Below, piece after piece: positions 43,515 through 52,914 of a DNA stretch of 64,000 nucleotides; positions within the stretch are counted from its first letter, which is position 1, and each line of letters opens with the position of its first letter. This DNA comes from Aquicoccus sp. G2-2 (lineage in GTDB: Bacteria > Pseudomonadota > Alphaproteobacteria > Rhodobacterales > Rhodobacteraceae), in NCBI RefSeq assembly GCF_034555965.1, contig NZ_JAYDCK010000003.1, positions 3,286,001 through 3,350,000 of the forward strand, in the 5' to 3' direction. The notes below the pieces were generated by a model. The model was given only the letters and a program-made list of their open reading frames with translations. It was not told the DNA's origin and made no database searches. The translations under genes were made by a program, and so were the position numbers.

Positions 43515-46500
43515 GTGCGCTTTTCAAAACTCAGACTGACCGGCTTCAAAAGCTTCGTCGATCCGACCGATCTGGTGATCGCGGACGGGCTGACCGGCGT
43601 TGTCGGGCCGAATGGCTGTGGCAAGTCGAACTTGCTGGAGGCGCTGCGCTGGGTGATGGGCGAAAACCGCCCGACCGCGATGCGCGGTGGCGGGATGGAA
43701 GACGTGATCTTTGCCGGGGCGGCGACACGCCCGGCGCGCAACTTCGCCGAAGTGGCCTTGCTGATCGACAATAGCGAGCGGCTGGCCCCGGCGGGGTTCA
43801 ACGACAACGATGCGCTTGAGATCGTGCGGCGGATCACGCGCGATGTTGGTTCGGCCTATAAGACCAATGGCAAGGACGTGCGGGCGCGCGATGTGCAGAT
43901 GCTGTTTGCTGATGCCTCCACCGGGGCGCATTCACCGGCGCTGGTGCGGCAGGGGCAGATTGCCGAGTTGATCAACGCCAAGCCGCAGAACCGGCGGCGC
44001 ATTCTGGAGGAAGCGGCAGGGATTAGTGGGCTTTATCAGCGGCGTCACGAGGCGGAGTTGAAGCTGAAGGGGGCGGAGCAGAACCTGACGCGGGTTGATG
44101 ACGTGATCGAACAGTTGGCCGCGCAACTTGCCCAGCTGGCGCGGCAAGCAAAGCAGGCGGCGCGGTATCGCGCGATTGGCGAGGAGCTGCGTCAGGCCGA
44201 AGGGATGCTGCTTTACCGGCGTTGGAAAGAGGCGGACGAGACACGGGCGCGCGCACAGACGGAGCTGCGAGAGCGCATATCGGCGGCGGCGCAGGCGGAA
44301 ACCGCGGCGCGGACGGCGGCAAAGGAACGGTTGGCGCGTGACGAGGCATTGCCACCTCTGCGCGAGGAAGAGGCGATTGCGGCGGCGATTTTGCAGCGCT
44401 TGCAGGTGCAGCGCGACACGCTGAAGGATCAAGAAGCCCGCGCGGTGGAAATGATCGAGACGCTGAAGCGGCGAATCGGCCAGTTGGCGGCCGATATGGA
44501 GCGTGAATCCGGGCTGAACCGCGATGCCGGAGAGACGATAGAGCGGCTCGACTGGGAAGCGCGTGAGCTGGAGAAGGCGGGCGCGGGCCATGACGACAAG
44601 CTGGAGGCAGCAGCGGAGGCGGCGCGAGAGGCGGCCAAGGTGCTGTCGGATCGGGAAGGCGCGCTTTCGCAATTGACCGAGGATGTTGCCCGGCTGGCGG
44701 CGCGGCATCATTCGGCGCACAGGTTGCTGGAAGACAGTCGCAAGACGTTGGAGCGCAGCGAGGCGGAGGCCGGGAAGGCCAAGGCGGCGATGCGCGAGGC
44801 GCAAGCGGCGCTGGCCACGGCGGAGGCCGATTTCGGCACGGCTGGCGCGGCGGAGAAAGCCGCTATGGCCAAGGCCGAGGAAGTGGAAGATGCGCTGGCG
44901 CAGGCGGAGACCGCACGGGCGGAAACTCAGACGCGTGAGGCGGACGCGCGGGCGGAACGCAGCGAAGCCGAAGGTGAGGTGAACGCGCTTTCGGCGGAGG
45001 CGACGGCGCTTGCCCGACTGGTTGAGCGCGATACGGCGGAAGGCGGGCAGATCCTTGACCGGCTGCAAGTGAATGCCGGTTATGAGAAGGCGCTGGGCGC
45101 GGCGCTCGCGGATGACCTGCGCGCGCCGGAGGTTGAGGAAGACGGGCCGTCCGGCTGGGCGTTGTTGCCGGGGTATCATGAGCCGCAAACCCTGCCCGAT
45201 GGGGTGGTCGCGCTGAGCAACTTTGTCTCGGTCCCCGAGGTGTTGGTGCGGCGCATGGGGCAAATTGGGCTGGTCGACCCGGAAGAAGGCCCGCGCTTGC
45301 AGGCGGAGTTGCAACCCGGACAGCGGCTGGTGTCGACCGAGGGCGATCTTTGGCGCTGGGACGGTTACCGCGCTTGGGCCGAGGACGCGCCGAGTGCGGC
45401 GGCGCTGCGCTTGCAGCAGATCAACCGGCTGGAGGCGCTGAAACAGCAGATGGAAGCCGCCACGGCGCGGGCGATGGGCGCGAAGCAGGCGCATGAAAGC
45501 TTGCAGCAGCGGCTTGCGGAGTTGACCGAAGCGGACCGGCAGGCACGGCTGGCGCGGCGCGAAGCCGACAAGGCGATGAATGATGCGGCGCGCGCGCTGA
45601 GCCGGGCCGAAGCGGATCGCAACCTTGCCGGGTCGCGGCTGGAAAGCCTTGGGCTGGCGGTGAAACGCCATGAAGAAGAGGCGATGGGCGCGCGCAAGCA
45701 GAAGACGGAGGCCGAGAAGGGAGTTTCCGATCTGGGCGATCTGGAGGCGGCGCGGGCGCAGGTGGAAGATGTGAAGATGACCGTCGAGGCGGCGCGGATC
45801 ACGATGATGTCACGCCGTTCGGCGCATGACGAGTTGAAGCGCGAGGGCGAAGCCCGGTTGAAGCGCGCTCAGGAAGTGACCAAGGAGGTCTCTGGCTGGC
45901 GGCACCGGCTGGAGACGGCGGGCAAGCGGATTGCGGAACTGGCCGAGCGCAAGGAGGCTTCGGAAGCGGAGTTGAAAGAGGCCAATGCGGCGCCAGAGGA
46001 GATTGCCGCCAAACGTGATGAGCTTTCATCGGCCATAGAGGAAGCCGAGGCGCGGCGGCGCGCGGCGGCGGATGCTTTGGCCGCGGCGGAAACGGCTTTG
46101 CGCGATGCGGTGGTGGCAGAGCGCGATGCGGAGCGCGCGGCCGGGGAGGCGCGCGAGGCGCGGGCGCGAGCGGAGGCGCGCAACGATGCCGCCGCCGAGA
46201 CGGTGGCCTATGCCGAGGAGCGGATTGCCGAGGATCAGGAATGCAGCCCGGCGGAGCTTCTGGAGACTCTTGCGGCGGAACCGGACAAGATGCCCGCCGC
46301 CGAAACGATAGAGGCGGATGTGAACCGGCTGAAGCGGCAGCGTGACGCGCTGGGTGCTGTGAACCTGCGCGCCGAAGAGGACGCCCGCGAGGTTGCCACG
46401 GAACATGACACCTTGGTGAAGGAAAAAGCCGATCTGGAAGAGGCGATCCGCACCTTGCGCAACGGGATTGCCAGCCTGAACCGGGAGGGCCGCGAGCGGT

Positions 46501-46970
46501 TGCTGACCGCGTTCGAGCAGGTGAACGAGAATTTCGCACTGCTGTTCACGCATCTGTTTGGCGGCGGGGAGGCCAATCTGGTTCTGGTGGAAAGCGATGA
46601 TCCGCTTGAGGCGGGCCTTGAAATCATGTGCCAGCCGCCGGGCAAGAAACTGTCGACACTGAGCCTTTTGTCGGGCGGCGAGCAGACGTTGACTGCGATG
46701 GCGTTGATTTTTGCCGTGTTCCTTGCCAATCCGGCACCGATCTGTGTGCTTGACGAGGTGGATGCGCCGCTGGACGATGCGAACGTGACGCGGTTTTGCG
46801 ACATGCTTGATGAGATGACGCACCGGGCGGACACGCGGTTTCTGGTTATCACCCACCATGCGGTGACGATGAGCCGGATGGACCGGCTTTTCGGGGTGAC
46901 GATGCAGGAACAGGGCGTCAGCCAGCTTGTCAGTGTCGATCTGAAGAAAGCCGAACAGATGGTAGCGTGA
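43515..46970 (+). CDS. smc: chromosome segregation protein SMC
   Basis: This 1151-residue condensin ATPase organises and segregates chromosomes. Walker A GPNGCGKSN is at residues 31-39, two long Ala/Glu/Arg-rich coiled coils flank a hinge at about residues 500-630, and the C-terminal head has the signature LSGGEQTLTAMALIFA near 1053 and Walker B ICVLDEVDAPLDD near 1075. The start is a GTG at 43515 and the family motif RFSKLRLTGFKSF follows at once. No scpA or scpB is adjacent. Confidence 0.97.
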   Translation: MRFSKLRLTGFKSFVDPTDLVIADGLTGVVGPNGCGKSNLLEALRWVMGENRPTAMRGGGMEDVIFAGAATRPARNFAEVALLIDNSERLAPAGFNDNDALEIVRRITRDVGSAYKTNGKDVRARDVQMLFADASTGAHSPALVRQGQIAELINAKPQNRRRILEEAAGISGLYQRRHEAELKLKGAEQNLTRVDDVIEQLAAQLAQLARQAKQAARYRAIGEELRQAEGMLLYRRWKEADETRARAQTELRERISAAAQAETAARTAAKERLARDEALPPLREEEAIAAAILQRLQVQRDTLKDQEARAVEMIETLKRRIGQLAADMERESGLNRDAGETIERLDWEARELEKAGAGHDDKLEAAAEAAREAAKVLSDREGALSQLTEDVARLAARHHSAHRLLEDSRKTLERSEAEAGKAKAAMREAQAALATAEADFGTAGAAEKAAMAKAEEVEDALAQAETARAETQTREADARAERSEAEGEVNALSAEATALARLVERDTAEGGQILDRLQVNAGYEKALGAALADDLRAPEVEEDGPSGWALLPGYHEPQTLPDGVVALSNFVSVPEVLVRRMGQIGLVDPEEGPRLQAELQPGQRLVSTEGDLWRWDGYRAWAEDAPSAAALRLQQINRLEALKQQMEAATARAMGAKQAHESLQQRLAELTEADRQARLARREADKAMNDAARALSRAEADRNLAGSRLESLGLAVKRHEEEAMGARKQKTEAEKGVSDLGDLEAARAQVEDVKMTVEAARITMMSRRSAHDELKREGEARLKRAQEVTKEVSGWRHRLETAGKRIAELAERKEASEAELKEANAAPEEIAAKRDELSSAIEEAEARRRAAADALAAAETALRDAVVAERDAERAAGEAREARARAEARNDAAAETVAYAEERIAEDQECSPAELLETLAAEPDKMPAAETIEADVNRLKRQRDALGAVNLRAEEDAREVATEHDTLVKEKADLEEAIRTLRNGIASLNREGRERLLTAFEQVNENFALLFTHLFGGGEANLVLVESDDPLEAGLEIMCQPPGKKLSTLSLLSGGEQTLTAMALIFAVFLANPAPICVLDEVDAPLDDANVTRFCDMLDEMTHRADTRFLVITHHAVTMSRMDRLFGVTMQEQGVSQLVSVDLKKAEQMVA

Positions 46971-47122
46971 GAGCGCGGCGGATTATTCGGCATGCGGCGA
47001 CTTGTTTTGTCGTTTCTCTACACTGAACGATCACTGACAAACCCTGATATTATCCAACAAGCGCCCGTATTCTGCCCCATTCCGGCGGCATATCCTCTGC
47101 AACGAACAAGACGTAGAGGTAG

Positions 47123-48034
47123 ATGAGCATGGACCGCCTGACGGAAATGGAAGCCTTCGCCATGGTTGTGGATCAGGGTGGCTTTACCGATGCTGCCAAG
47201 AAGATGGGGATTTCGAAATCCGCCGTCTCAAAGCATGTTTCAAGCCTTGAAGCGCGGCTTGGGGCGCGGTTGTTGAACCGCACCACACGCCGGGTCAGCC
47301 CGACCGAGATTGGCCTTGCTTATTATGACCGGGCGCGGCGTGTGCTGAACGATGCCGGTGAAGCGGATGCGCTGGTGTCTTCGATGCAAAGCGATCCATC
47401 GGGGTTGCTTAGGATTTCAGTGGCGACGGATTTCGGGGTTAACCTTCTGTCGCCGGTTCTGGGTGAGTTTCTGGCGGAATTCCCGGATATTACGGTCAAC
47501 ATGGTGCTTAACAACCGCTATGTGGAGTTGATCAGCGAAGGCTTTGACATGGCGATCCGTATTGGTGAGCTGGAAGACAGCACGCTGCGGGCGCGAAAGC
47601 TGACCGAAACCACCAAGCGGATGATTGCCAGCCCGAAATACTTTGAGCGTCACGGGCGGCCGGGCAAGATTGACGAATTGAACGAACATAAGCTTTTGCA
47701 CTATTCCAGCCAGTCTTCGGGCAATGTCTGGAAGCTGACGGCGCCGTCGGGCGAAAAACGGCAGGTGCGCACCGCAGGTGGGCTGAGTGTGAATGATGGC
47801 CAAAGCCTGCTCAATGCGGCGATTTCCGGGCTTGGGATCGCCTATCTGCCGAGCTTCCTTTACGCCGATGCGGTGAAGCAGGGGCTGGTGGAAGATGTGA
47901 TTCCCGATCTGCCGGTTGAGATGCAGGGCATTTACGCGGTGTACCCGCCGGGCCGGTTTACCCAACCGAAGGTGCGCGCGTTCATCGACTTTTTGGTGCA
48001 GTCATTTGGCCATATAGGGCCGAACGACTGGTAA
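47123..48034 (+). CDS. LysR family transcriptional regulator
   Basis: The 303-residue protein has the LysR winged helix-turn-helix at residues ~3-62 (MEAFAMVVDQGGFTDAAKKMGISKSAVSKHVSSLEARLG), a linker helix, and a LysR substrate-binding domain (residues ~90-295). GAGG precedes the ATG closely; the second Met (47129) has better spacing. It is followed by a clear terminator at 48096-48124, so it is a single-gene unit. LysR genes often control a divergent neighbour, but the upstream gene is smc on the same strand, so the target is not evident. Confidence 0.92.
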   Translation: MSMDRLTEMEAFAMVVDQGGFTDAAKKMGISKSAVSKHVSSLEARLGARLLNRTTRRVSPTEIGLAYYDRARRVLNDAGEADALVSSMQSDPSGLLRISVATDFGVNLLSPVLGEFLAEFPDITVNMVLNNRYVELISEGFDMAIRIGELEDSTLRARKLTETTKRMIASPKYFERHGRPGKIDELNEHKLLHYSSQSSGNVWKLTAPSGEKRQVRTAGGLSVNDGQSLLNAAISGLGIAYLPSFLYADAVKQGLVEDVIPDLPVEMQGIYAVYPPGRFTQPKVRAFIDFLVQSFGHIGPNDW

Positions 48035-48095
48035 CACCCCTTGAAATGACGGTTTTCCCAAGGATACCCGCGAGGGTTTCTTCCGCAACCAACTT

Positions 48096-48124
48096 GGCCT
48101 CGGATATGTTCCGGGGCCTTTTTT
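48096..48124 (+). terminator. rho-independent terminator after the LysR gene
   Basis: GGCCTCGG (48096-48103) and CCGGGGCC (48111-48118) form an eight-pair stem with one G-T pair around a seven-base loop, followed by six T residues. It lies 62 bases after the LysR stop codon. Confidence 0.85.
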
Positions 48125-48234
48125 CGCGCCGGTATGGGTGTTGCGAGTTCAGACCTGCGCCAGCGTCATCATGAGACGACCATCAACGCCGATCAGCCAG
48201 ATCACCGAGCGTAACACGGGAATGCCTACTTGCG

Positions 48235-49242
48235 CTATTCGGCACTTAGCAGCACGGCTTCGACACGGCGATTTTGCTTGCGGCCCTCGGCGGTGAGGTT
48301 GCTGGCGATCGGCGCGAGATAGCCGATGCCTTCGGCCTCCATCTGGGCGCGTGGCACGCCAAGGGTGCCGCTTAGGCGTTCGCGCACCGACGCGGCGCGG
48401 CGTTTGGAAAGCGCAATGTTACCATCAAGTGCGCCCACGGCATCGGTATGGCCGACCAGCGCGATGCGGCGGGCGGGGTTGGCGTTTAGCCATTTTGCCA
48501 GCGCGGCGAGCGAGGCGAAGTTTCCTTCACCCAGATCGGAGGAGCCGGTTGCGAAGGTAAGATCGGAAAGCACCGCGTGGCCACGGGTTCCGAGTTGTTG
48601 GACGAGCGGCAGAGCGGCGGGGTTTGCGACAGGCGTGCCGGGTTTGCCGAGCGGGGTAGCAAGTTTGCCGTCCGATGAGGTGGTGAGGGCCTCATCCGCG
48701 GCGGAGGTGACGAAGGTGATTTGAATGAAGCCTGCATTCTGTGAGCGGCTGACCAGAATTCCGACCTGTTCGCCAGCTTTGGCACCATCGTCATGCACGG
48801 CGGACAGGAAACGGTAATCATAGAGATCGACATGCATGTCGGGTTCTGGGAAGACCTTGAGTGCAAAGCGAAAATCGAAGCCGCCGCATTTTGCGGCTTC
48901 ACATTCGAATACGATGTCGAATCCCGCAGCGGTGAGTTGATCGCGCAGCGGTTTGAGCAATTGTAGCGTGGTGATGCCATGCACGCCAACGCGCCACGCG
49001 GCGCGGGTGACGCGGCCTTCGGTGTTGAGGGCGGGCAATTCGCCATTGGCATAGGGTGCGATTGGCAGGGCGTAGCTATCGGGATTGGCGGAACTGCGCG
49101 CAGTTTCACGAGCGTTGCCGGGCAGGGCAAGCTCAACCGCGGTGGCGCTGGTGGCGGCGAACAGAGATAGCAGCGCGACCAGACAGGTGCCGCGTGCGCC
49201 CCGCTGCAACACCTTAGCGATTTTGCGCGTGGTATTCGTCAT
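48235..49242 (-). CDS. OmpA family peptidoglycan-binding protein
   Basis: A 335-residue protein with a signal peptide (TCLVALLSLFAATSATA, cut near residue 38), an uncharacterised middle part with the pair CEAAKC, and a C-terminal OmpA domain (residues ~215-335). LTFATGSSDL, VGHTDAVG and LSKRRAASV bind peptidoglycan diaminopimelate. It should tie the outer membrane or a periplasmic complex to the cell wall. The chosen ATG at 49242 overlaps the preceding gene by 29 bases and gives a proper signal peptide. The frame is open further upstream, but that part would overlap the neighbour more and spoil the signal. Confidence 0.87.
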   Translation of the reverse strand: MTNTTRKIAKVLQRGARGTCLVALLSLFAATSATAVELALPGNARETARSSANPDSYALPIAPYANGELPALNTEGRVTRAAWRVGVHGITTLQLLKPLRDQLTAAGFDIVFECEAAKCGGFDFRFALKVFPEPDMHVDLYDYRFLSAVHDDGAKAGEQVGILVSRSQNAGFIQITFVTSAADEALTTSSDGKLATPLGKPGTPVANPAALPLVQQLGTRGHAVLSDLTFATGSSDLGEGNFASLAALAKWLNANPARRIALVGHTDAVGALDGNIALSKRRAASVRERLSGTLGVPRAQMEAEGIGYLAPIASNLTAEGRKQNRRVEAVLLSAE

Positions 49243-49786
49243 TCGGGCGCATATCAGTGGCCGAGGCAACGCGATTGGACATGTTGTAGAACCCGGCAAC
49301 ATTGGCGATGTCCCAGATGTCACGGTCGGAAAAGCCAGTATCGCGCAGTTTCTGGCGGTCGGCCTCTTCGATCTTGTGGCTTTCAACGGTGATCATTTCG
49401 GCAAATTCGAGCATCGCGTATTGGCGCGCGTCAAGATCGGCGGTGCGCCAGTTCATCACCATCATTTCGCCGAGCATGGGATCACCCGAAAGCGCGCGGA
49501 CGGCCTGTCCGTGCGCGGTGAGGCAGTAGAAGCATTTGTTGATCGAAGAGACGGCCACGGCGATCATTTCGCGTTCGAGCTTGGACAGGCCAGAGGGGGC
49601 AAGCATCAGGTCGTTGTAAAGGCCGGTGAAGGCGTTCAGCTTGTCGATGTCGAAAGCATAAGCCTGTAGCACGTTGGGAATGAGGCCCAGTTTTTCATCG
49701 CAGACATCGAAATATTTCTGCGTGTCGGCGGGCAACGGGTCGACCATTGGCAGATTAAGAGCGGTGGGCTGCTTGGCTTTGGACAT
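49214..49786 (-). CDS. AhpD-like peroxidase-related protein
   Basis: This 190-residue protein has the carboxymuconolactone decarboxylase/AhpD fold with the redox motif C-x2-C in NKCFYCLTAHG near residue 83 and its following histidine. Such proteins reduce peroxides or peroxiredoxins through the two cysteines. AGGAG lies ten bases before the ATG at 49786. The reading frame continues upstream inside the GNAT gene in another frame and is not coding there. It is the third gene of a minus-strand run with the CinA-like and GNAT genes. Confidence 0.87.
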   Translation of the reverse strand: MSKAKQPTALNLPMVDPLPADTQKYFDVCDEKLGLIPNVLQAYAFDIDKLNAFTGLYNDLMLAPSGLSKLEREMIAVAVSSINKCFYCLTAHGQAVRALSGDPMLGEMMVMNWRTADLDARQYAMLEFAEMITVESHKIEEADRQKLRDTGFSDRDIWDIANVAGFYNMSNRVASATDMRPNDEYHAQNR

Positions 49787-49802
49787 GACGGCGATGCTCC
49801 TG

Positions 49803-50531
49803 TTAGGCGGTGTCGAGTTTACGGTAATGATATTGCCCGGCAAGGGCCATCCCGAGAGATGTATAAAGCGCGTTGGCGCCCTCGTTGGCTTGGGTGCAGA
49901 CCACCGAAAAATAGGCGGCACCGTTTTCGGCGGCCCAAAACGCGGAGCGCCGCATGATCCATTTGCCCAGCCCCTGCTTGCGTTGTGAGGGCAGGATTTC
50001 AAGCGCATGCAGCATGGCGATCCGCGCATGGATGCCGATAAAGGCGCACCCGCCCGGATGATTGTTCCAGCGTGCGACAATGGCGGTTTTCGGCTGCGCA
50101 GCGCGTTCCATTACTGCGATCCGTCCCGGCCCGATACCGCCTGCGGCCCAGATGTCGCGCTGTATCGCCAGCGGTTCCCAGACCGGGATTGCGGTAACGG
50201 GGGGAACCGGCTCTGCCATCAGGGCTGTCACCGGGGAGACATAGAGATTGACCGGATCGACGATTGGGTAACCGCGTGCCTCTAGCTGGTGGTCGAGAGC
50301 GCTCTGCCCGGCGCGGATCATAAAGATCGACGGCTGGTTCATGGCGTGCATTGCGGCTTCGGCGGCGTCAATCTCGGCCTTGGTGGTGGGGGTGTCGGTT
50401 GTGGCGGCCGAAACCCGCTGCCCGCCACCCGCGCCTTCGCGCAGGGTGAACGGGCCACAGCGGGCATAGCGGGCGGCGGGCCATGTGCCGTCGATCACGT
50501 CATAGAGTTGCTGGATATCGGGTAGGGTCAT
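49803..50531 (-). CDS. GNAT family N-acetyltransferase
   Basis: The 242-residue protein has a C-terminal GNAT domain (residues ~110-240) with the acetyl-CoA loop LPSQRKQGLGKWIMR (R/Q-x2-G-x-G/A pattern) and the later ANALYTSLGM strand. The N-terminal half is less conserved. It should acetylate a small molecule or protein; the substrate is unknown. Its start overlaps the end of the CinA-like gene by four bases, and the AhpD-like gene follows after 16 bases. Confidence 0.85.
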   Translation of the reverse strand: MTLPDIQQLYDVIDGTWPAARYARCGPFTLREGAGGGQRVSAATTDTPTTKAEIDAAEAAMHAMNQPSIFMIRAGQSALDHQLEARGYPIVDPVNLYVSPVTALMAEPVPPVTAIPVWEPLAIQRDIWAAGGIGPGRIAVMERAAQPKTAIVARWNNHPGGCAFIGIHARIAMLHALEILPSQRKQGLGKWIMRRSAFWAAENGAAYFSVVCTQANEGANALYTSLGMALAGQYHYRKLDTA

Positions 50532-51250
50532 TCGGGGAACATCTCGGTCAGTTCTTGCATGGCGGTGGCTATTTCGGCACCGTCATGGCCGCGGATCACG
50601 ATATGCGCGCCAAAGCTGCCGGAATGGGCATAAGGGTAGGAGCCGATGGACAGCGTCGGGTGGGCTTGGGCCAGCGCGCGCAGAGGACCGGCAATTTCGC
50701 CCTCACCGCGCTCGATCCGTAGCGATTGCGAGAGCAGCGGCGCGCCGCCGGTCAGGGTTGGCAGGACGGAGGCAACCATGGCTTCGAAAATCTGCGGCAC
50801 GCCGGCCATGACATGCACGTTTTCAATGGTGAACCCCGGTGCGGCGGAGATCGGGTTGTCGATCAGGGTAGCCCCATCGGGAATGCGAGCCATGCGCAGG
50901 CGGGCTTCGTTCAATTCGGTGCCGGTGCGTTGGTAATGTGCCTCCAAAATGGCGCGCGCATCGTCGCGCACGTCGATAGCGCGGCCAAAGGCGTCGGCGA
51001 TGGCGTCGGCGGTGATGTCGTCATGGGTCGGGCCGATCCCGCCGGAGGTGAAGACATGGGCAAAGCCATCTGAGAGCGCCTTGACCGCGTTGATGATCGC
51101 ATCCGCGTCGTCCGAGACGATGCGGGCTTCGCGCAGGTCGATGCCGTGTTTGGTGAGTTGCCCCGAAAGATAGTGCAGGTTTGCATCGCGGGTGCGCCCG
51201 GACAGGATTTCATCCCCGATGACAAGCATGGCTGCGGTTGGGTTTGGCAT
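50528..51250 (-). CDS. CinA-like protein, molybdopterin-binding (MoaB/Mog) domain
   Basis: This 240-residue protein has the MoCF-biosynthesis fold (GDEILSGRTRDANLHYL near the start, TSGGIGPTHDDIT near residue 70) shared by MogA/MoaB and the N-terminal domain of CinA. It lacks the C-terminal nicotinamide-nucleotide amidase domain of full CinA. Members act as ADP-ribose pyrophosphatases or molybdopterin-binding proteins. The ATG at 51250 gives the family N-terminus; no clear ribosome-binding site is seen. It is divergent from sfsA. Confidence 0.88.
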   Translation of the reverse strand: MPNPTAAMLVIGDEILSGRTRDANLHYLSGQLTKHGIDLREARIVSDDADAIINAVKALSDGFAHVFTSGGIGPTHDDITADAIADAFGRAIDVRDDARAILEAHYQRTGTELNEARLRMARIPDGATLIDNPISAAPGFTIENVHVMAGVPQIFEAMVASVLPTLTGGAPLLSQSLRIERGEGEIAGPLRALAQAHPTLSIGSYPYAHSGSFGAHIVIRGHDGAEIATAMQELTEMFPE

Positions 51251-51297
51251 GGGAGGGTTCCTTGAACGGCGCTCCATGCACGTATAGGCCTTGGGCC

Positions 51298-51995
51298 ATG
51301 CGGTTTCAAACCCCACTTGAGCCAGCGCGGCTGATCCGGCGCTACAAACGGTTTCTGGCCGATATACGGCTGGAGGACGGGCGCGAGGTGGTGGCGCATT
51401 GCGCTAATCCCGGCTCGATGATGGGGCTGGCCGAGCCGGGGATGAAGATTTGGGTGGAACCCAATGACGACCCGAAAAAGAAGCTGAAATATGGCTGGCG
51501 GCTGGTCGATCATGAGAACGGGCATTTTACCGGGGTGGATACGAGCGTGCCGAACCGGGCGTTGAAGGCGGCCTTGATGGCCGGGGAGGTGCCGGGATTG
51601 CGTGCGCCGACAGTGCGCCCGGAGGTCAGATATGGAGAGGCGAGCAGGGTGGATTTTCTGCTCTCGGGGGCGGGGCCGGATACATATGTGGAAGTGAAGT
51701 CGGTGACGCTTTGCCGTGCGGCGGGGTTGGCGGAGTTCCCGGATTCAAAGACGGCGCGTGGGTTGAAACACCTGCAAGAATTGAGCCGCGTGGCGCAGGG
51801 CGGGGCGCGGGCGGTGATGCTTTATCTGGTGCAGCGCACAGATTGCAGCCGGGTGGGGATTGCTGCCGATATTGACCCGGCCTATGCCGAAGGGCTGCGG
51901 CTTGCGCGGGCTGCCGGGGTTGAGGTGCTTGCCTTTGACTGCGCAATCTCGCCCGAGGAGATTTCCTGCGCCGGGCGGTGGCGTTCGTGGCATGA
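51298..51995 (+). CDS. sfsA: DNA/RNA nuclease SfsA (frameshift near C-terminus as sequenced)
   Basis: SfsA motifs run through the protein: RFLADIRLEDG, HCANPGSM, VEVKSVTL and SRVGIAADIDP. As sequenced the frame continues to 52056 with an atypical 40-residue tail. Adding one T in the TTT at 51962-51964 after SPEEI gives an end reading FLRRAVAFVA and a stop at 51993-51995. This makes 232 residues, the usual SfsA length. I therefore end the gene there. SfsA binds nucleic acid and has nuclease activity in E. coli. map follows on the same strand. Confidence 0.85.
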
Positions 51996-52092
51996 AAGGT
52001 GTGCGGTGATGGCGCAGCGGTGGTACTGGTTCTTGGGGGCGTTCTGTCTTAAATAGGGCCAAGGCAACGGAAATGAGCGAAGGATCGGGCCG

Positions 52093-52908
52093 GTGAACCA
52101 GACGCATCGTGGGCGTATGACCAAGGACGGAATCCGCATTTATGAAGCGGCAGATTATGCGGGCATGCACAAGGCGGGCGCGTTGGCGGCGCGTATCCTT
52201 GACGAGATCGCCGCGCATGTTTTCCCCGGCCAGACCACCGCAGAGATTGACCGGCTGATCGAAGAGAAGGTGAATGCCGCCGGGGCGACCTCGGCCACGA
52301 TCGGTTACAAGGGCTACAAGCACGCGTCCTGCATCAGCATCAACCATGTGGTTTGTCACGGTATTCCCGGCCCCAAGACGCTTAAGGATGGCGATATTTT
52401 GAATATCGACGTGACCGTGATTGTCGATGGTTGGTTCGGTGATACCAGCCGGATGTATGTGGCCGGTAAGCTGTCACGCAAGGCGGAGCGGCTTATTCAG
52501 GTGACGCATGATTCGCTGTTCAAAGGGATTGAGGCGGTAAAGCCGGGCAATACCTTTGGCGATATCGGCCACGCCATACAGGCTTATGTGGAGGCGCACC
52601 GGATGAGTGTGGTGCGCGATTTCTGCGGGCATGGGTTGGGCCGGGTGTTTCACGCGCCGCCCAACGTGCTGCACTATGGCCGCGCGGGCACCGGCGCGGT
52701 GCTGGAAGAGGGCATGTTTTTCACGATTGAGCCGATGGTCAATCTGGGTCGCCCTGAAACCAAGGTGTTGGCCGATGACTGGACAGCGGTGACGCGTGAC
52801 AAATCGCTGAGCGCGCAGTTTGAGCATTCGGTTGGCGTGACGGCGGACGGGGTGGAGATTTTCACGCTGTCACCGGCGGGCACGTTTCACCCGACCTATT
52901 CGGTTTGA
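52093..52908 (+). CDS. map: type I methionine aminopeptidase
   Basis: The 271-residue enzyme removes the N-terminal methionine from new proteins. Metal ligands appear in order: Asp in NIDVTVIVDGWFGD (two Asp), His in GHGLGRVFH, Glu in FFTIEPMV and Glu in QFEHSVG. ISINHVVCHGIP carries the substrate-contact histidine. The start is a GTG at 52093. It is the last gene before the convergent rsmD (6-base gap). Confidence 0.95.
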   Translation: MNQTHRGRMTKDGIRIYEAADYAGMHKAGALAARILDEIAAHVFPGQTTAEIDRLIEEKVNAAGATSATIGYKGYKHASCISINHVVCHGIPGPKTLKDGDILNIDVTVIVDGWFGDTSRMYVAGKLSRKAERLIQVTHDSLFKGIEAVKPGNTFGDIGHAIQAYVEAHRMSVVRDFCGHGLGRVFHAPPNVLHYGRAGTGAVLEEGMFFTIEPMVNLGRPETKVLADDWTAVTRDKSLSAQFEHSVGVTADGVEIFTLSPAGTFHPTYSV

Positions 52909-52914
52909 GCGGCG

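Noticed and set aside
43932..45671. A 579-codon minus-strand frame inside smc
   Set aside because: It is antisense to the smc coiled-coil region, with composition typical of a shadow of GC-rich coding sequence and no recognisable domain.
52015..52056. The long C-terminal tail of SfsA as sequenced
   Set aside because: The tail does not resemble the family end, while one added T restores a normal C-terminus and length.
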